Counted from the stretch's first letter, positions 1 to 7,833 are shown. The stretch is 64,000 bases of DNA from CAVXJN01 sp963773585 (GCA_963773585.1 CAVZBR010000005.1:186001-250000); one strand, 5' to 3'. Program-made: numbers and translations. The notes: generated by a model from the sequence alone, not told the origin.

Positions 1-97
1 ACTCGGACGGGCGCACTCACAGCGGCGGTAAGCAACTCCCCTAAAATTAATGTATTTTGGCAGATAAACAGAATAACTGGCTATTTTTGATGCGGAA

Positions 98-126
98 TTG
101 ATTCTTTTGCTTGGAAAACCTACAGT
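98..126 (+). promoter_or_regulatory. Candidate sigma70 promoter for rpfC
   Basis: TTGATT (98-103), a 17-base spacer and TACAGT (121-126) match sigma70 at 4 of 6 positions each. Transcription would start near 133, leaving a leader of about 128 bases. The leader contains a hairpin with perfect 6-bp arms (CTCGGC at 142-147, GCCGAG at 162-167). No gene is supported in bases 1-260; any upstream neighbour lies outside the window. No convincing Shine-Dalgarno sequence precedes the rpfC ATG. Confidence 0.4.
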
Positions 127-260
127 GGATTCATTAAAGACCTCGGCAAACCCGCCGCTTAGCCGAGATATGGCCGGATCACCGGGCAAACGACTTAAAA
201 TGTCCAGTGTGACCAGAACGCACCTAACGGACAGCCGGCATCACTGAACTGTTTCCAATC

Positions 261-2741
261 ATGAGCTTGCTATCTCATATCCAAGACAGGGTGCAACGCA
301 TCCGCTATCGGTACCGGAACCGAGCCGACACCGAGCACGAACAGGCGCTCGTGCGTGTCGGAGTCGCGTCGACGGTCATGGTGTACCTGGTCATTCATGG
401 GTGGATCGAATATGGTTCGCTGCGCCCGTTAGCCCATGGACTCGCGGTGCTCGGTGGCTTCCTGGTTTTCTCCGCTTTAATCCTAGCGTTGATCGGCATA
501 TCTCCTGCCCCTTCTCCGACTCGTCGTATCGTTGGCATCTTTGCCGATCTCGGCATGATCAATTATCTGATGTGGGACTTCGGTGAAGTCATGGCGGCTC
601 TTTACGTCCTCCATATCTGGGTAACCAGCGGTTACGGCCTGCGCTATGGACCACGTTATCTTTTTCTGGCTGCGGCGGTGTCAACTAGTGGATTCGCCGT
701 CGTGATTATTAAGAACGAGTATTGGCAGCAAAACTCCGAAGCGGGCGTCGGACTGCTGATCGGCTTGATCGTATTGCCAATATATATCGGTTCGCTGATC
801 CAAAAGCTGTTGCGCGCGAAAGCGGAAGCCGAAGAAGCCAATCGCGCCAAAAGCCGTTTTCTAGCCAACATGAGCCACGAGATCCGTACCCCGATGAATG
901 GCATTGTGGGGATGATCGATTTACTTCGCGGCAGTCAATTGACTCACGACCAGGATCATTTCGCTCGTACGGTGCAAGCGTCGGCACATAACTTGCTGCG
1001 ATTGATCGAAGATGTCCTGGATATTTCCAAAATCGAAGCAGGCAAGCTCCGCTCAAATGAATCCGACCTGGATCTCTACGCTTTGGTCAACAGTACGGCC
1101 GGGATGCTGCGGCAGCAGGCTGTCTCGAAAGGCTTGCGGCTTTCCACACACATCGATCCTCATACGCCATACAAGCTGCGCGGAGATGATATCCATTTGC
1201 GGCAAGTACTGATTAATTTGATCGGTAACGCAATCAAGTTCACCGAGCACGGCTCGGTCACCGTGGAGGTGCACACATTATTCGAGGATGCCAACCGGGT
1301 CACGGTACGTTTCGATGTGCGCGATACAGGCGTCGGCATTCCTGAACAGGCTCAGCGAAAGATCTTCGAACCCTTTACCCAGGCTGATGAATCTACGACA
1401 CGCGTATATGGCGGTACGGGTCTCGGTACTGCGATTGCCAAAGAACTGGTCGAGTTAATGGGCGGAGAGATCTGGCTGGCCAGTGAAGAAGGCAAAGGTA
1501 CGACTTTTTCATTCAGGCTGCCGATCAAAAAACAACTCGGTCCTGTCGAAGCACCGGCATGGGCGCATCCGGTGCTGCTTATCAGTCGAGACCCAGAACT
1601 GATCGGCAAGATCTGCGGATGGGCCGATGGTTGGGGGACCCCGGTTACGGTCGAGCAGGATACGACGTGGCTTCGGACTCGGGCGAAGCAGCTCGGCTAC
1701 GAAGTGGTCATCGTTGATCAAGAATGCTTGGGTAATCCCCTTACCCTGCCTGAGTCGACGGTCGACAGTAACGCCGGCGTCATTCTTGTCAGGAGACGCC
1801 CCACCCCAGCCACCCCCGCGCTATTGGATGCGGGGTACGCTTCGGTGCTCGCATTACCGTTGGAAAAGCCGGTGTTGTTCAATGCGCTCCACGCGCTCGA
1901 TCGAGAACCGGTGCAATGCGACACCGTAATCCGCTTGTCGGACCGGCGCGTGCAGACGGTAGCGTTGAAGATTCTTCTCGCCGAAGACAACCAGGTCAAT
2001 CAGGAAGTCGCGCGCCGCATTCTGGAAAGTGCAGGCCACCACGTTACGGTCGCCGATGACGGCGAACAGGCGCTCGACGCACTGGAGGCCGAGCGCTTCG
2101 ATCTGGCCATTGTGGATATGATGATGCCGCGGGCGGGCGGTCTGGAAGTGGTGAAGCTGTTCCGATTCATGAACGACGGCGCGACCAACATGCCGTTTAT
2201 CGTACTGACCGCCGACGCGACCGCAGAGGCCGCTGAGGCTTGCGCTCGCGCCGGCGTAGCTTATCTCACCAAACCAATCTCTGCCGAAAAGCTACTCAAT
2301 GCAGTTGCATCCCAAACATCCTCGGGTACTCGAGGCGTCGCTCACCCAGGTTCCAAAAAGCGCGCTCTCAATGAGCACGAAGAAAAAGCACTGTTCAACG
2401 AGCAAATGCTTTCAGAACTTGCCGAATTGTTTCACGAAGGTCCGGAGCTCGAACAGTTTCTGCAGCGATTCATTGACGATGCGTCCTCTCTGTTGCAAAC
2501 AATGGATTTACGCCTGCGCGAACACACATACGGCGAAGTCACAGACCTCGCCCACGCATTCAAGGGGTCCGCCGCATCGGTCGGTGCCGATCGCCTCACC
2601 GAACAGATGGCCGCGGTGAATCGCATGTCCCCAGCCGAACTTCAAACGCGCGGCGATACTGCACTACGCGAGATCCGCGCCACCCTGAGCGCGACGGGCG
2701 AGTGGCTCCGCAAGCGGCGCAACGTCAACACCCGCGCCTGA
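261..2741 (+). CDS. rpfC: RpfC-type hybrid sensor kinase for diffusible signal factor
   Basis: Inner-membrane hybrid histidine kinase, 826 aa. In order: about five membrane segments (residues 35-182), HisKA with phospho-His H206 in FLANMSHEIRTP, an HATPase with N-box near 313-330 and G-boxes to about 413, a degenerate receiver-like domain (437-545), a true receiver (570-685; acidic pair E575/D576, phospho-Asp D619, Lys K671), and a C-terminal Hpt domain with H765 in AHAFKGS. This is the RpfC architecture, plus one extra receiver-like module; Xanthomonas RpfC is about 100 residues shorter. In Xanthomonas RpfC senses DSF, phosphorelays to RpfG and binds RpfF through its receiver. It converges on rpfF, with 3' ends overlapping by 78 bases, which supports the assignment. 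RpfG is not in the window. Confidence 0.9.
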   Translation: MSLLSHIQDRVQRIRYRYRNRADTEHEQALVRVGVASTVMVYLVIHGWIEYGSLRPLAHGLAVLGGFLVFSALILALIGISPAPSPTRRIVGIFADLGMINYLMWDFGEVMAALYVLHIWVTSGYGLRYGPRYLFLAAAVSTSGFAVVIIKNEYWQQNSEAGVGLLIGLIVLPIYIGSLIQKLLRAKAEAEEANRAKSRFLANMSHEIRTPMNGIVGMIDLLRGSQLTHDQDHFARTVQASAHNLLRLIEDVLDISKIEAGKLRSNESDLDLYALVNSTAGMLRQQAVSKGLRLSTHIDPHTPYKLRGDDIHLRQVLINLIGNAIKFTEHGSVTVEVHTLFEDANRVTVRFDVRDTGVGIPEQAQRKIFEPFTQADESTTRVYGGTGLGTAIAKELVELMGGEIWLASEEGKGTTFSFRLPIKKQLGPVEAPAWAHPVLLISRDPELIGKICGWADGWGTPVTVEQDTTWLRTRAKQLGYEVVIVDQECLGNPLTLPESTVDSNAGVILVRRRPTPATPALLDAGYASVLALPLEKPVLFNALHALDREPVQCDTVIRLSDRRVQTVALKILLAEDNQVNQEVARRILESAGHHVTVADDGEQALDALEAERFDLAIVDMMMPRAGGLEVVKLFRFMNDGATNMPFIVLTADATAEAAEACARAGVAYLTKPISAEKLLNAVASQTSSGTRGVAHPGSKKRALNEHEEKALFNEQMLSELAELFHEGPELEQFLQRFIDDASSLLQTMDLRLREHTYGEVTDLAHAFKGSAASVGADRLTEQMAAVNRMSPAELQTRGDTALREIRATLSATGEWLRKRRNVNTRA

Positions 2742-3620
2742 GTCTTCAGAGACTTCGTCCATCTTTCGATTTTGCGCGCGAACCAGGCGCTGCATGATCC
2801 GCAGTTCGGTTTCCGTCAGTTGCAGTGCAGCATCCACCCAACGGTGGGTGACCTCGACCAACTCTTCATAGGGCACACCGTTGTAGCGCGAACGCACATG
2901 GCGCAGCATCTCGACCGCGTGCGTACGCCGTCCGGCGTCGCGGATGTATTGTTGCATCCGACGCTCGCCGTCACCGGGTTCAGCCAGGATATCGATTACA
3001 CCCATATCGTATAACTGTTCAGCCGAATACAGATCGCCACTGAAGATGAGCCGCTCCGCCAAAGTTGGGCTGATACGTCGGCTCAGGAAGCTATAAGCGC
3101 CCATGCCGGGAAACAGATTGAATAGCACTTCGGGGAAGCCCATTTGGGTACCCCGCTCTGCGATCACTACATTGCACGACAGAGCAGCTTCGAAGCCGCC
3201 GCCCTGGGCATTGCCTTGGAGCAAGGCGATACTCGTGATCGGTAAATCAAAACCGGTATAAAATCTGTATGCGTCGTCGACGCAAGCCACCGCGTATGCA
3301 ATAAGGCCGTCACGGTCACGTTGACGAATCAAATTAACAAACAGATCGAGATCGCCTCCCAAGCTGTATGTTCCCGGAATACCGGACGCCAGCGCCACGT
3401 AACGTATTGTCGACTCGCCGTGGCGATCGATATCACTGCGCACGCGATCGGCGACGCTGTATTGAAATCTTCTGATATCTTCCAAAAGCTGGTGCGTAAA
3501 ACAAGGCCTCGGACTCGGGCTCATGTAAAGCGTGGCAAGCCCTGCGGCCTCATCCCACTTGTCGACGGCGTGCCGATAGGGAATTGGGCGAGCGGTTTGA
3601 TTTTGACGGTTGAATTCCAT
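2664..3620 (-). CDS. rpfF: RpfF, DSF synthase (crotonase family)
   Basis: Cytoplasmic crotonase-fold enzyme, 318 aa, which in Xanthomonas dehydrates 3-hydroxyacyl-ACP and releases a cis-2-enoic fatty acid (DSF). The crotonase core includes the oxyanion-hole region GGGFEAALS. Both catalytic glutamates of the RpfF family are present: E144 in that motif and E164 in GFPEVLFNLFPG. The latter segment is very RpfF-like and separates it from ordinary enoyl-CoA hydratases. The start is supported by GGAGG six bases upstream. The last 25 residues overlie the antisense of the rpfC 3' end, and the protein exceeds the roughly 290 aa of Xanthomonas RpfF because of this tail. The DSF-recycling ligase gene rpfB is not adjacent. 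Confidence 0.9.
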   Translation of the reverse strand: MEFNRQNQTARPIPYRHAVDKWDEAAGLATLYMSPSPRPCFTHQLLEDIRRFQYSVADRVRSDIDRHGESTIRYVALASGIPGTYSLGGDLDLFVNLIRQRDRDGLIAYAVACVDDAYRFYTGFDLPITSIALLQGNAQGGGFEAALSCNVVIAERGTQMGFPEVLFNLFPGMGAYSFLSRRISPTLAERLIFSGDLYSAEQLYDMGVIDILAEPGDGERRMQQYIRDAGRRTHAVEMLRHVRSRYNGVPYEELVEVTHRWVDAALQLTETELRIMQRLVRAQNRKMDEVSEDSGAGVDVAPLAEPLARRAQGGADLA

Positions 3621-3809
3621 GGTATACCTCCAGGCATTGAGTCGACGCTGACAAAGGACGCAGGGGCTAGATTAATCAGAAACATGACAGGGTTTCCACA
3701 TGGTTTTTGCTTTTGTCATCGGATGTACTACGTACTGCCGTTATGCCATACACTGCATTCGTTCGTGCTATCCGCCGATCCGATCCTGCGGGCGGGACGT
3801 CGTTCGCGT

Positions 3810-3838
3810 TTGACACCCTCCTAGCGCAGCCCTATAAA
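3810..3838 (+). promoter_or_regulatory. Near-consensus sigma70 promoter for the dual receiver gene
   Basis: TTGACA (3810-3815), a 17-base spacer and TATAAA (3833-3838): a full -35 match and 5 of 6 at -10. Predicted start is near 3845, about 50 bases before the ATG at 3897. It is among the best sigma70 matches I saw in the window. Its -10 overlaps the candidate -10 of rpfF on the other strand. Confidence 0.7.
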
Positions 3839-3858
3839 CGATCCTAAATATGCAACAA
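3831..3858 (-). promoter_or_regulatory. Candidate rpfF promoter overlapping the divergent promoter
   Basis: Minus-strand TTGTTG (3853-3858), a 16-base spacer and TATAGG (3831-3836). It would give an rpfF leader of about 200 bases. The -10 shares bases 3833-3836 with the -10 of the plus-strand promoter, so the two could compete for polymerase. The match is only moderate and other start sites inside 3621-3830 are possible. Confidence 0.35.
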
Positions 3859-3896
3859 AACAGCAATCCATCGAACCTGGTCCCAGAGCACGTCGC

Positions 3897-4712
3897 ATGT
3901 TGCGCGTGCTGCTGATTTCCTCGAGTCCGGGCTTGATCGCGCAGCTGCGCGAAGCGTTGCACACGTGGCAAATGCAGCTCGAATCCACCGCCAGTATCGC
4001 GATTGCTCGGCGCCGCATGGCGTCTTCCGAGGCGTATCATGTCGTGCTCGTCGATGCCGACACGCTCGACTGCAATCCGCTTGAATTCGCGCACCAGACG
4101 CTGGCGCGTATGCCCCACGGCGCGCCGCCCTTGGCGATCGTACAGCCCGGTCGACAGCGCTACGCGGGTAGCGAGCTTCTGCATGCCGGTTATGCTGCCG
4201 TGCTGCGCAGCTGGAACAAGGAAGAACTGTTTCCGGTGTTGCGAGCTCCGCGGCCTTCGGAGCCGTTGGCTGGCAACGCGGTGGCGCTGCGTCCTTCGGG
4301 ACCGCTGCGAGCCCCTTTGACGCGCCGCCCGATTCTGTTGGCCGCCGCATTGGAGATGAGCCGCAGCCTGACCGCGAAGATATTGGAGCGTGGCGGCTAC
4401 ACCGTCGAGTTGGCCTCCGATCCGGAACAGACCATTACTGCTTTGGAGAGCCGGCAGTATTCAGCCCTGATCGTCAATGCGGCGTTTCCGCACCAGGGGG
4501 GCATTGAACTGGTACAACTCTACCGCGTGTTATGCGGCACCGGCCTTGAAGCCATTCCGGTGCTGATGCTCACGGCAGACACGCGCGTCGCCCATCGGCA
4601 GGCATGCATCGACGCCGGTGCCGACATGTGCTTGACCATTCCATATGATCGTCTGACGCTGGTTGGCGCCCTTCAGGAACTTACCCGCACACCGCTGAAA
4701 GCGCGCCGCTGA
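3897..4712 (+). CDS. Stand-alone dual receiver-like protein resembling the RpfC C-terminal modules
   Basis: 271 aa, soluble, with two receiver-like domains (about 1-117 and 143-265) and no output domain. Domain 1 has lost the N-terminal acidic pair (LLISSSP) but keeps an Asp at D53 in VVLVDAD. Domain 2 has Ala150/Ala151 in place of the acidic pair, Asn194 in place of the phospho-Asp (LIVNAAF) and Ile248 in place of Lys, while T226 (LTAD) is kept, so it cannot be phosphorylated conventionally. By eye both domains align with the RpfC modules at 437-545 and 570-685, sharing for example LLIS, AGYA-VL, LASD/VADD-EQ, ALE and LTAD in register. It is divergent from rpfF, and an aminotransferase follows 66 bases later. 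Binding RpfF or interfering with RpfC is an inference; alternatively it is an unrelated pseudo-receiver scaffold. Confidence 0.75.
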   Translation: MLRVLLISSSPGLIAQLREALHTWQMQLESTASIAIARRRMASSEAYHVVLVDADTLDCNPLEFAHQTLARMPHGAPPLAIVQPGRQRYAGSELLHAGYAAVLRSWNKEELFPVLRAPRPSEPLAGNAVALRPSGPLRAPLTRRPILLAAALEMSRSLTAKILERGGYTVELASDPEQTITALESRQYSALIVNAAFPHQGGIELVQLYRVLCGTGLEAIPVLMLTADTRVAHRQACIDAGADMCLTIPYDRLTLVGALQELTRTPLKARR

Positions 4713-4778
4713 AGCATGCTTTCTAACCGTTTTCTCGTTTGGTTTTTATGATATTGACGCCTACTTAGAAAGTGACTT

Positions 4779-5909
4779 GTGAATATTGATCTGGATGCAG
4801 AATTCCCGCTGGACCCGACGTTGTCTTATCTGAATCATGCCGCTGTGTCGCCTTGGCCCCAGCGGACGGTGCGGGCAGTCACCACGTTCGCGCAAGCCAA
4901 TGGCCGTTACGGGTCTCACGGCTACATGGAATGGCTGAACACCGAAGCACGGTTGCGCCAGCGGCTTGGACGGCTGATCAACGCGGCGCCGGCTGACATC
5001 GCGTTGCTCAAAAGCACATCCGAAGGACTCTCGGTTGTTGCGCACGGCTTGGAATGGCAGGCTGGAGACAACGTGGTCATCCCGGACGAGGAATTTCCCT
5101 CTAACCGGATCGTTTGGGAATCCTTGCGCCGGTATGGCGTCGAGGTGCGGTACGCGAACCTCGATGGCGACTCGTCGCCCGAACGAGCGCTCATGGCATT
5201 GACCGATCACCGTACGCGCCTGCTCTCCGTGAGCGCCGTACAATATGCATCCGGTTTGCGTATGGGTCTGGCCGAACTGGGCTCGGCCTGCGCCGAGTCC
5301 GGGATTCTGTTTTGCGTGGATGCCATTCAATGGCTGGGCGCCCTGCCCTTTGACAGTCAACAGGTCCAGGCCGCGTTCGTGGTCGCGGACGGCCATAAGT
5401 GGATGCTCGGTCCGGAGGGTCTGGCGCTGTTCTATTGCCGTCCCGACGTACGCGACCGCCTGCGGTTATCGCAATATGGCTGGCATATGACCGAATTTCC
5501 CGGTGAATTCGATCGCAAGGAATGGCGGCCGGCGGTCGATGCGCGGCGATTCGAATGCGGCAGCCCGAACCTCCTCGGCGCCCACGGCTTGGAAGCGAGC
5601 TTGTCATTGCTGGAAGAAGTTGGGGTGGAAACCGTCGCCCAACGGATCGCTCAGATCACCGACTACCTGATCCAACGTATCGAACGGCACCCCCAGCTGG
5701 CATTGCTCTCGCCGGCGGCGCCCGAACGACGCGCCGGCATCGTCACCTTCACCCACACAGCGCATCGACCCGAGCAGCTGTACTGTCACCTGATGGAACA
5801 TCGTGTGATGTGTGCTCAGCGCGGCGGCGGCATTCGTTTCTCACCGCATTTTTACACCTCGACCCGGCACATCGATCGCGCCCTGGAAGTCTTGGAAGCC
5901 TACGGCTGA
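4779..5909 (+). CDS. Class V aminotransferase (PLP-dependent)
   Basis: 376 aa, cytoplasmic PLP enzyme of the NifS/isopenicillin N epimerase-like group. The Schiff-base lysine is K207 in ADGHKWMLGPEG and the PLP-contacting Asp is D181 in CVDAIQWLG. The C-terminal IRFSPHFYTS motif is typical of class V enzymes. The characteristic active-site Cys context of SufS cysteine desulfurases is not evident, so an aminotransferase or epimerase-like role is preferred; the substrate is unknown. The start is a GTG that gives the usual N-terminus (LSYLNHAAVSP). It lies 66 bases behind the dual receiver gene on the same strand and may share its promoter. Confidence 0.8.
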   Translation: MNIDLDAEFPLDPTLSYLNHAAVSPWPQRTVRAVTTFAQANGRYGSHGYMEWLNTEARLRQRLGRLINAAPADIALLKSTSEGLSVVAHGLEWQAGDNVVIPDEEFPSNRIVWESLRRYGVEVRYANLDGDSSPERALMALTDHRTRLLSVSAVQYASGLRMGLAELGSACAESGILFCVDAIQWLGALPFDSQQVQAAFVVADGHKWMLGPEGLALFYCRPDVRDRLRLSQYGWHMTEFPGEFDRKEWRPAVDARRFECGSPNLLGAHGLEASLSLLEEVGVETVAQRIAQITDYLIQRIERHPQLALLSPAAPERRAGIVTFTHTAHRPEQLYCHLMEHRVMCAQRGGGIRFSPHFYTSTRHIDRALEVLEAYG

Positions 5910-6230
5910 ATTTGTCCTCGCCGCAAAAGACGCTTGAACTCAAACGCTCGGCTGCGGGTGACATCCTGGCAGCGGCTGTATAGCGCTCTCCGCAGCCGGC
6001 CCTGGTGCGGCGACAGATTGCCGACTGCCTCGCGTCGCCGGGCCTCCGCAGCGCGGGGCGATCAGGCTGCGTCCGCCTGGAGGCTGCCTGCATCCTCCAG
6101 CCCCTCTTCCTCGGCTTGTTGCTCGGCCTGATGCTCGCCGGGCGCGGCCTGCGGTGCGGGTGAATGTCGGGGCGAACGAAGTTACTATCGTTGCGAATCA
6201 CACCCGCGGTGATTCTTTTGGAGTGAATGC
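5910..6230 (+). other. 321-base intergenic stretch without a supported gene
   Basis: Between the aminotransferase and yciA. On the minus strand one frame (5900-6181) is open apart from a single TGA at 6062-6064 and has an Ala/Glu/Gln-rich then Arg-rich composition, but it has no ATG, GTG or TTG start, so I do not call it a gene. At high GC such open frames occur by chance. The right end holds a perfect dyad (6195-6215) next to yciA. Confidence 0.5.
6195..6215 (+). promoter_or_regulatory. Perfect 7-7-7 inverted repeat upstream of yciA
   Basis: GAATCAC, seven bases, then GTGATTC, followed by TTTT and the TTGGAG ribosome-binding site of yciA. A -10-like TACTAT lies at 6183-6188, so the dyad would cover the start of the transcript. 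It could be an operator or a leader hairpin; no good -35 was found. Its function is inferred from position and symmetry only. Confidence 0.4.
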
Positions 6231-6626
6231 ATGAAAGTTGAACACGATAAGTTGCCGGATCGCGAACCGAGCACGCGTGTATTGGCGATGCCAGCCGACA
6301 CCAATGCGTCCGGGGATATATTCGGAGGCTGGATCATGGCGCAAGTCGACATCGCCGGCGCGGTCGCCGCTTATCGGCGCGCTCAGGGCCGCGTCGCCAC
6401 GGTTGCGGTACATTCGTTTCAATTCCACCGGCCGGTGTTCGTCGGCGACCTGGTGAGCTGTTACGCGGAAGTCATCAAAGTGGGTACGACGTCTTTGACG
6501 GTGCACGTCGATGTGTTTGCCGAGCGCGATCGCGGCAACCACGAATGTGTGCGCGTCACCGAGGCGGATCTGATTTATGTGGCGGTCGACGATCAGCGTC
6601 GCCCACGGCCGGTACCCAAAACCTAG
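6231..6626 (+). CDS. yciA: YciA-type acyl-CoA thioesterase
   Basis: 131 aa hotdog-fold thioesterase that hydrolyses acyl-CoA to free acid and CoA. The signature N-S-G-D-I-F-G-G-W (residues 25-33), with the catalytic Asp, is intact, as is the VHSFQFHRPVFVGD strand-turn typical of YciA. Length is normal for the family. TTGGAG lies a few bases before the ATG. Its stop overlaps the stop of convergent tatD by four bases. A role in trimming CoA-bound acyl chains is consistent with a location between the DSF and fatty-acid genes, but that link is inferred. Confidence 0.9.
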   Translation: MKVEHDKLPDREPSTRVLAMPADTNASGDIFGGWIMAQVDIAGAVAAYRRAQGRVATVAVHSFQFHRPVFVGDLVSCYAEVIKVGTTSLTVHVDVFAERDRGNHECVRVTEADLIYVAVDDQRRPRPVPKT

Positions 6627-7402
6627 GTGGACGTCGACCCGAACAGGCGATAGTAATTGTCGTGGGTGGCACGCACGACCGTCTGCAAATCCAAGCCGCG
6701 CAGATCCGCGATACATTGCGCGACCAGACCCACCAGCGCAGGTTCGTTAGGTTTACCCCGATGCGGCACCGGAGCCAGGTAGGGCGAATCGGTTTCGATC
6801 AACATGCGATCCAGCGGCACGCGCTGCGCCACATCACGCAACGAATCGGCATTTCGAAAAGTCACGATGCCTGAGAACGAGATGTAGAAGCCGAGCGACA
6901 TGGCACGCTCCGCCATATCCCAATCTTCGGCAAAACAGTGCAACACGCCGCCAACCCGTTCCGCCCGCTCCTCGGCAAGGATTCGCAAGGTATCCTCTTT
7001 CCCTTGTCGGCTGTGGATGATGAGCGGCTTTTTGCTCTCGCACGCGGCACGGATATGGACACGAAAACGCTGGCGCTGCCATTCCAGATCGCCTTCACCA
7101 CGAAAATAATCTAGGCCGGTTTCACCGATCGCAACCACTCGCGGCTCGCTTGCGAGCTGCACAAGTTCAGCAACGCTCGGTTCGTGTACGTCGCGCGCGT
7201 CCGGATGGACGCCGACGGAGATCGAGACATCAGGAAACGATGCCACACTTGCCGCCATGGATGCCCAGCGCTCGAGGTCGATCGACACACACAGCATGTG
7301 GCTTACGCCTTCGCGACGGGCGTGCGCAATAGCGCCGCCCAGATCGCCCTGGTACGGGGCCAAATCGAGACGGTCCAAATGACAGTGGGAGTCAATCAAC
7401 AC
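6623..7402 (-). CDS. tatD: TatD-family metal-dependent hydrolase
   Basis: 259 aa TIM-barrel amidohydrolase-type nuclease. The metal ligands of the family are visible: HCH in LIDSHCHLD at the start, Glu in GETGLDYFR, His in LIIHSRQ, His in VLHCFAED and Asp in IETDSPYLAP. The start is set at the GTG (7400-7402) giving V-L-I-D-S-H-C-H, the standard TatD N-terminus; an ATG 18 codons upstream would add a non-homologous leader. It lies last in the holB-pilZ-tatD row, 62 bases after pilZ. The exact physiological substrate of this family member is uncertain. Confidence 0.9.
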   Translation of the reverse strand: MLIDSHCHLDRLDLAPYQGDLGGAIAHARREGVSHMLCVSIDLERWASMAASVASFPDVSISVGVHPDARDVHEPSVAELVQLASEPRVVAIGETGLDYFRGEGDLEWQRQRFRVHIRAACESKKPLIIHSRQGKEDTLRILAEERAERVGGVLHCFAEDWDMAERAMSLGFYISFSGIVTFRNADSLRDVAQRVPLDRMLIETDSPYLAPVPHRGKPNEPALVGLVAQCIADLRGLDLQTVVRATHDNYYRLFGSTST

Positions 7403-7464
7403 GGTAGAGCAACCGGAGATGGGGATTCGTGATAGCGGCGCAGTGTGACCGCGCAATCGCGCAA

Positions 7465-7833
7465 CTACATGGTATGGGTCGGCCGATCGGCTTTCAAAGC
7501 GCCGGCAAGATAGGTCTCGATCTTGTTGCGTGCGGCGCCACCGTCTTGATCGCTGAACTGCACGCCGATACCCGCAGCACGATTCCCCTGTGCGCCCTTG
7601 GGCGTGATCCAGACGATGGTGCCCGCCACTGGAATTTTTTCCGGCTCTTCCATCAGGGTCAGGAGCATGAATACTTCGTCCCCGATCTGATAGGACTTGT
7701 TGGTCGGGATGAACAGACCGCCGTTTTTCACGAACGGCATATAGGCGGCATACAGCGCGCTCTTGTCCTTGATAGTCAAAGACAGGATCCCTTGACGGGC
7801 GGGCATGCTCGGTCTGATGGGTGGCGCGCTCAT
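7465..7833 (-). CDS. pilZ: PilZ, type IV pilus assembly protein
   Basis: 122 aa single PilZ domain. The usual c-di-GMP-binding signatures are missing: there is no RxxxR near the N-terminus (PARQGILSL) and the D/N-x-S-x-x-G motif is replaced by VKNGGLF. This matches the non-binding PilZ of Pseudomonas and Xanthomonas, which acts with PilB and FimX in pilus extension. The location between holB and tatD is the conserved one. No pil structural gene is in this window; comEC at 34-36 kb is consistent with a pilus- and uptake-competent cell. Confidence 0.9.
   Translation of the reverse strand: MSAPPIRPSMPARQGILSLTIKDKSALYAAYMPFVKNGGLFIPTNKSYQIGDEVFMLLTLMEEPEKIPVAGTIVWITPKGAQGNRAAGIGVQFSDQDGGAARNKIETYLAGALKADRPTHTM

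Noticed and set aside
1..90. Possible tail of an upstream gene on the plus strand
   Set aside because: A frame ends at a TGA near base 90 but the roughly 29 residues match nothing I recognise, so no partial gene is called.
5900..6184. Minus-strand frame with protein-like composition and one in-frame TGA, possible decayed gene
   Set aside because: No start codon in either half, no recognisable family, and long open frames are expected by chance at this GC content.
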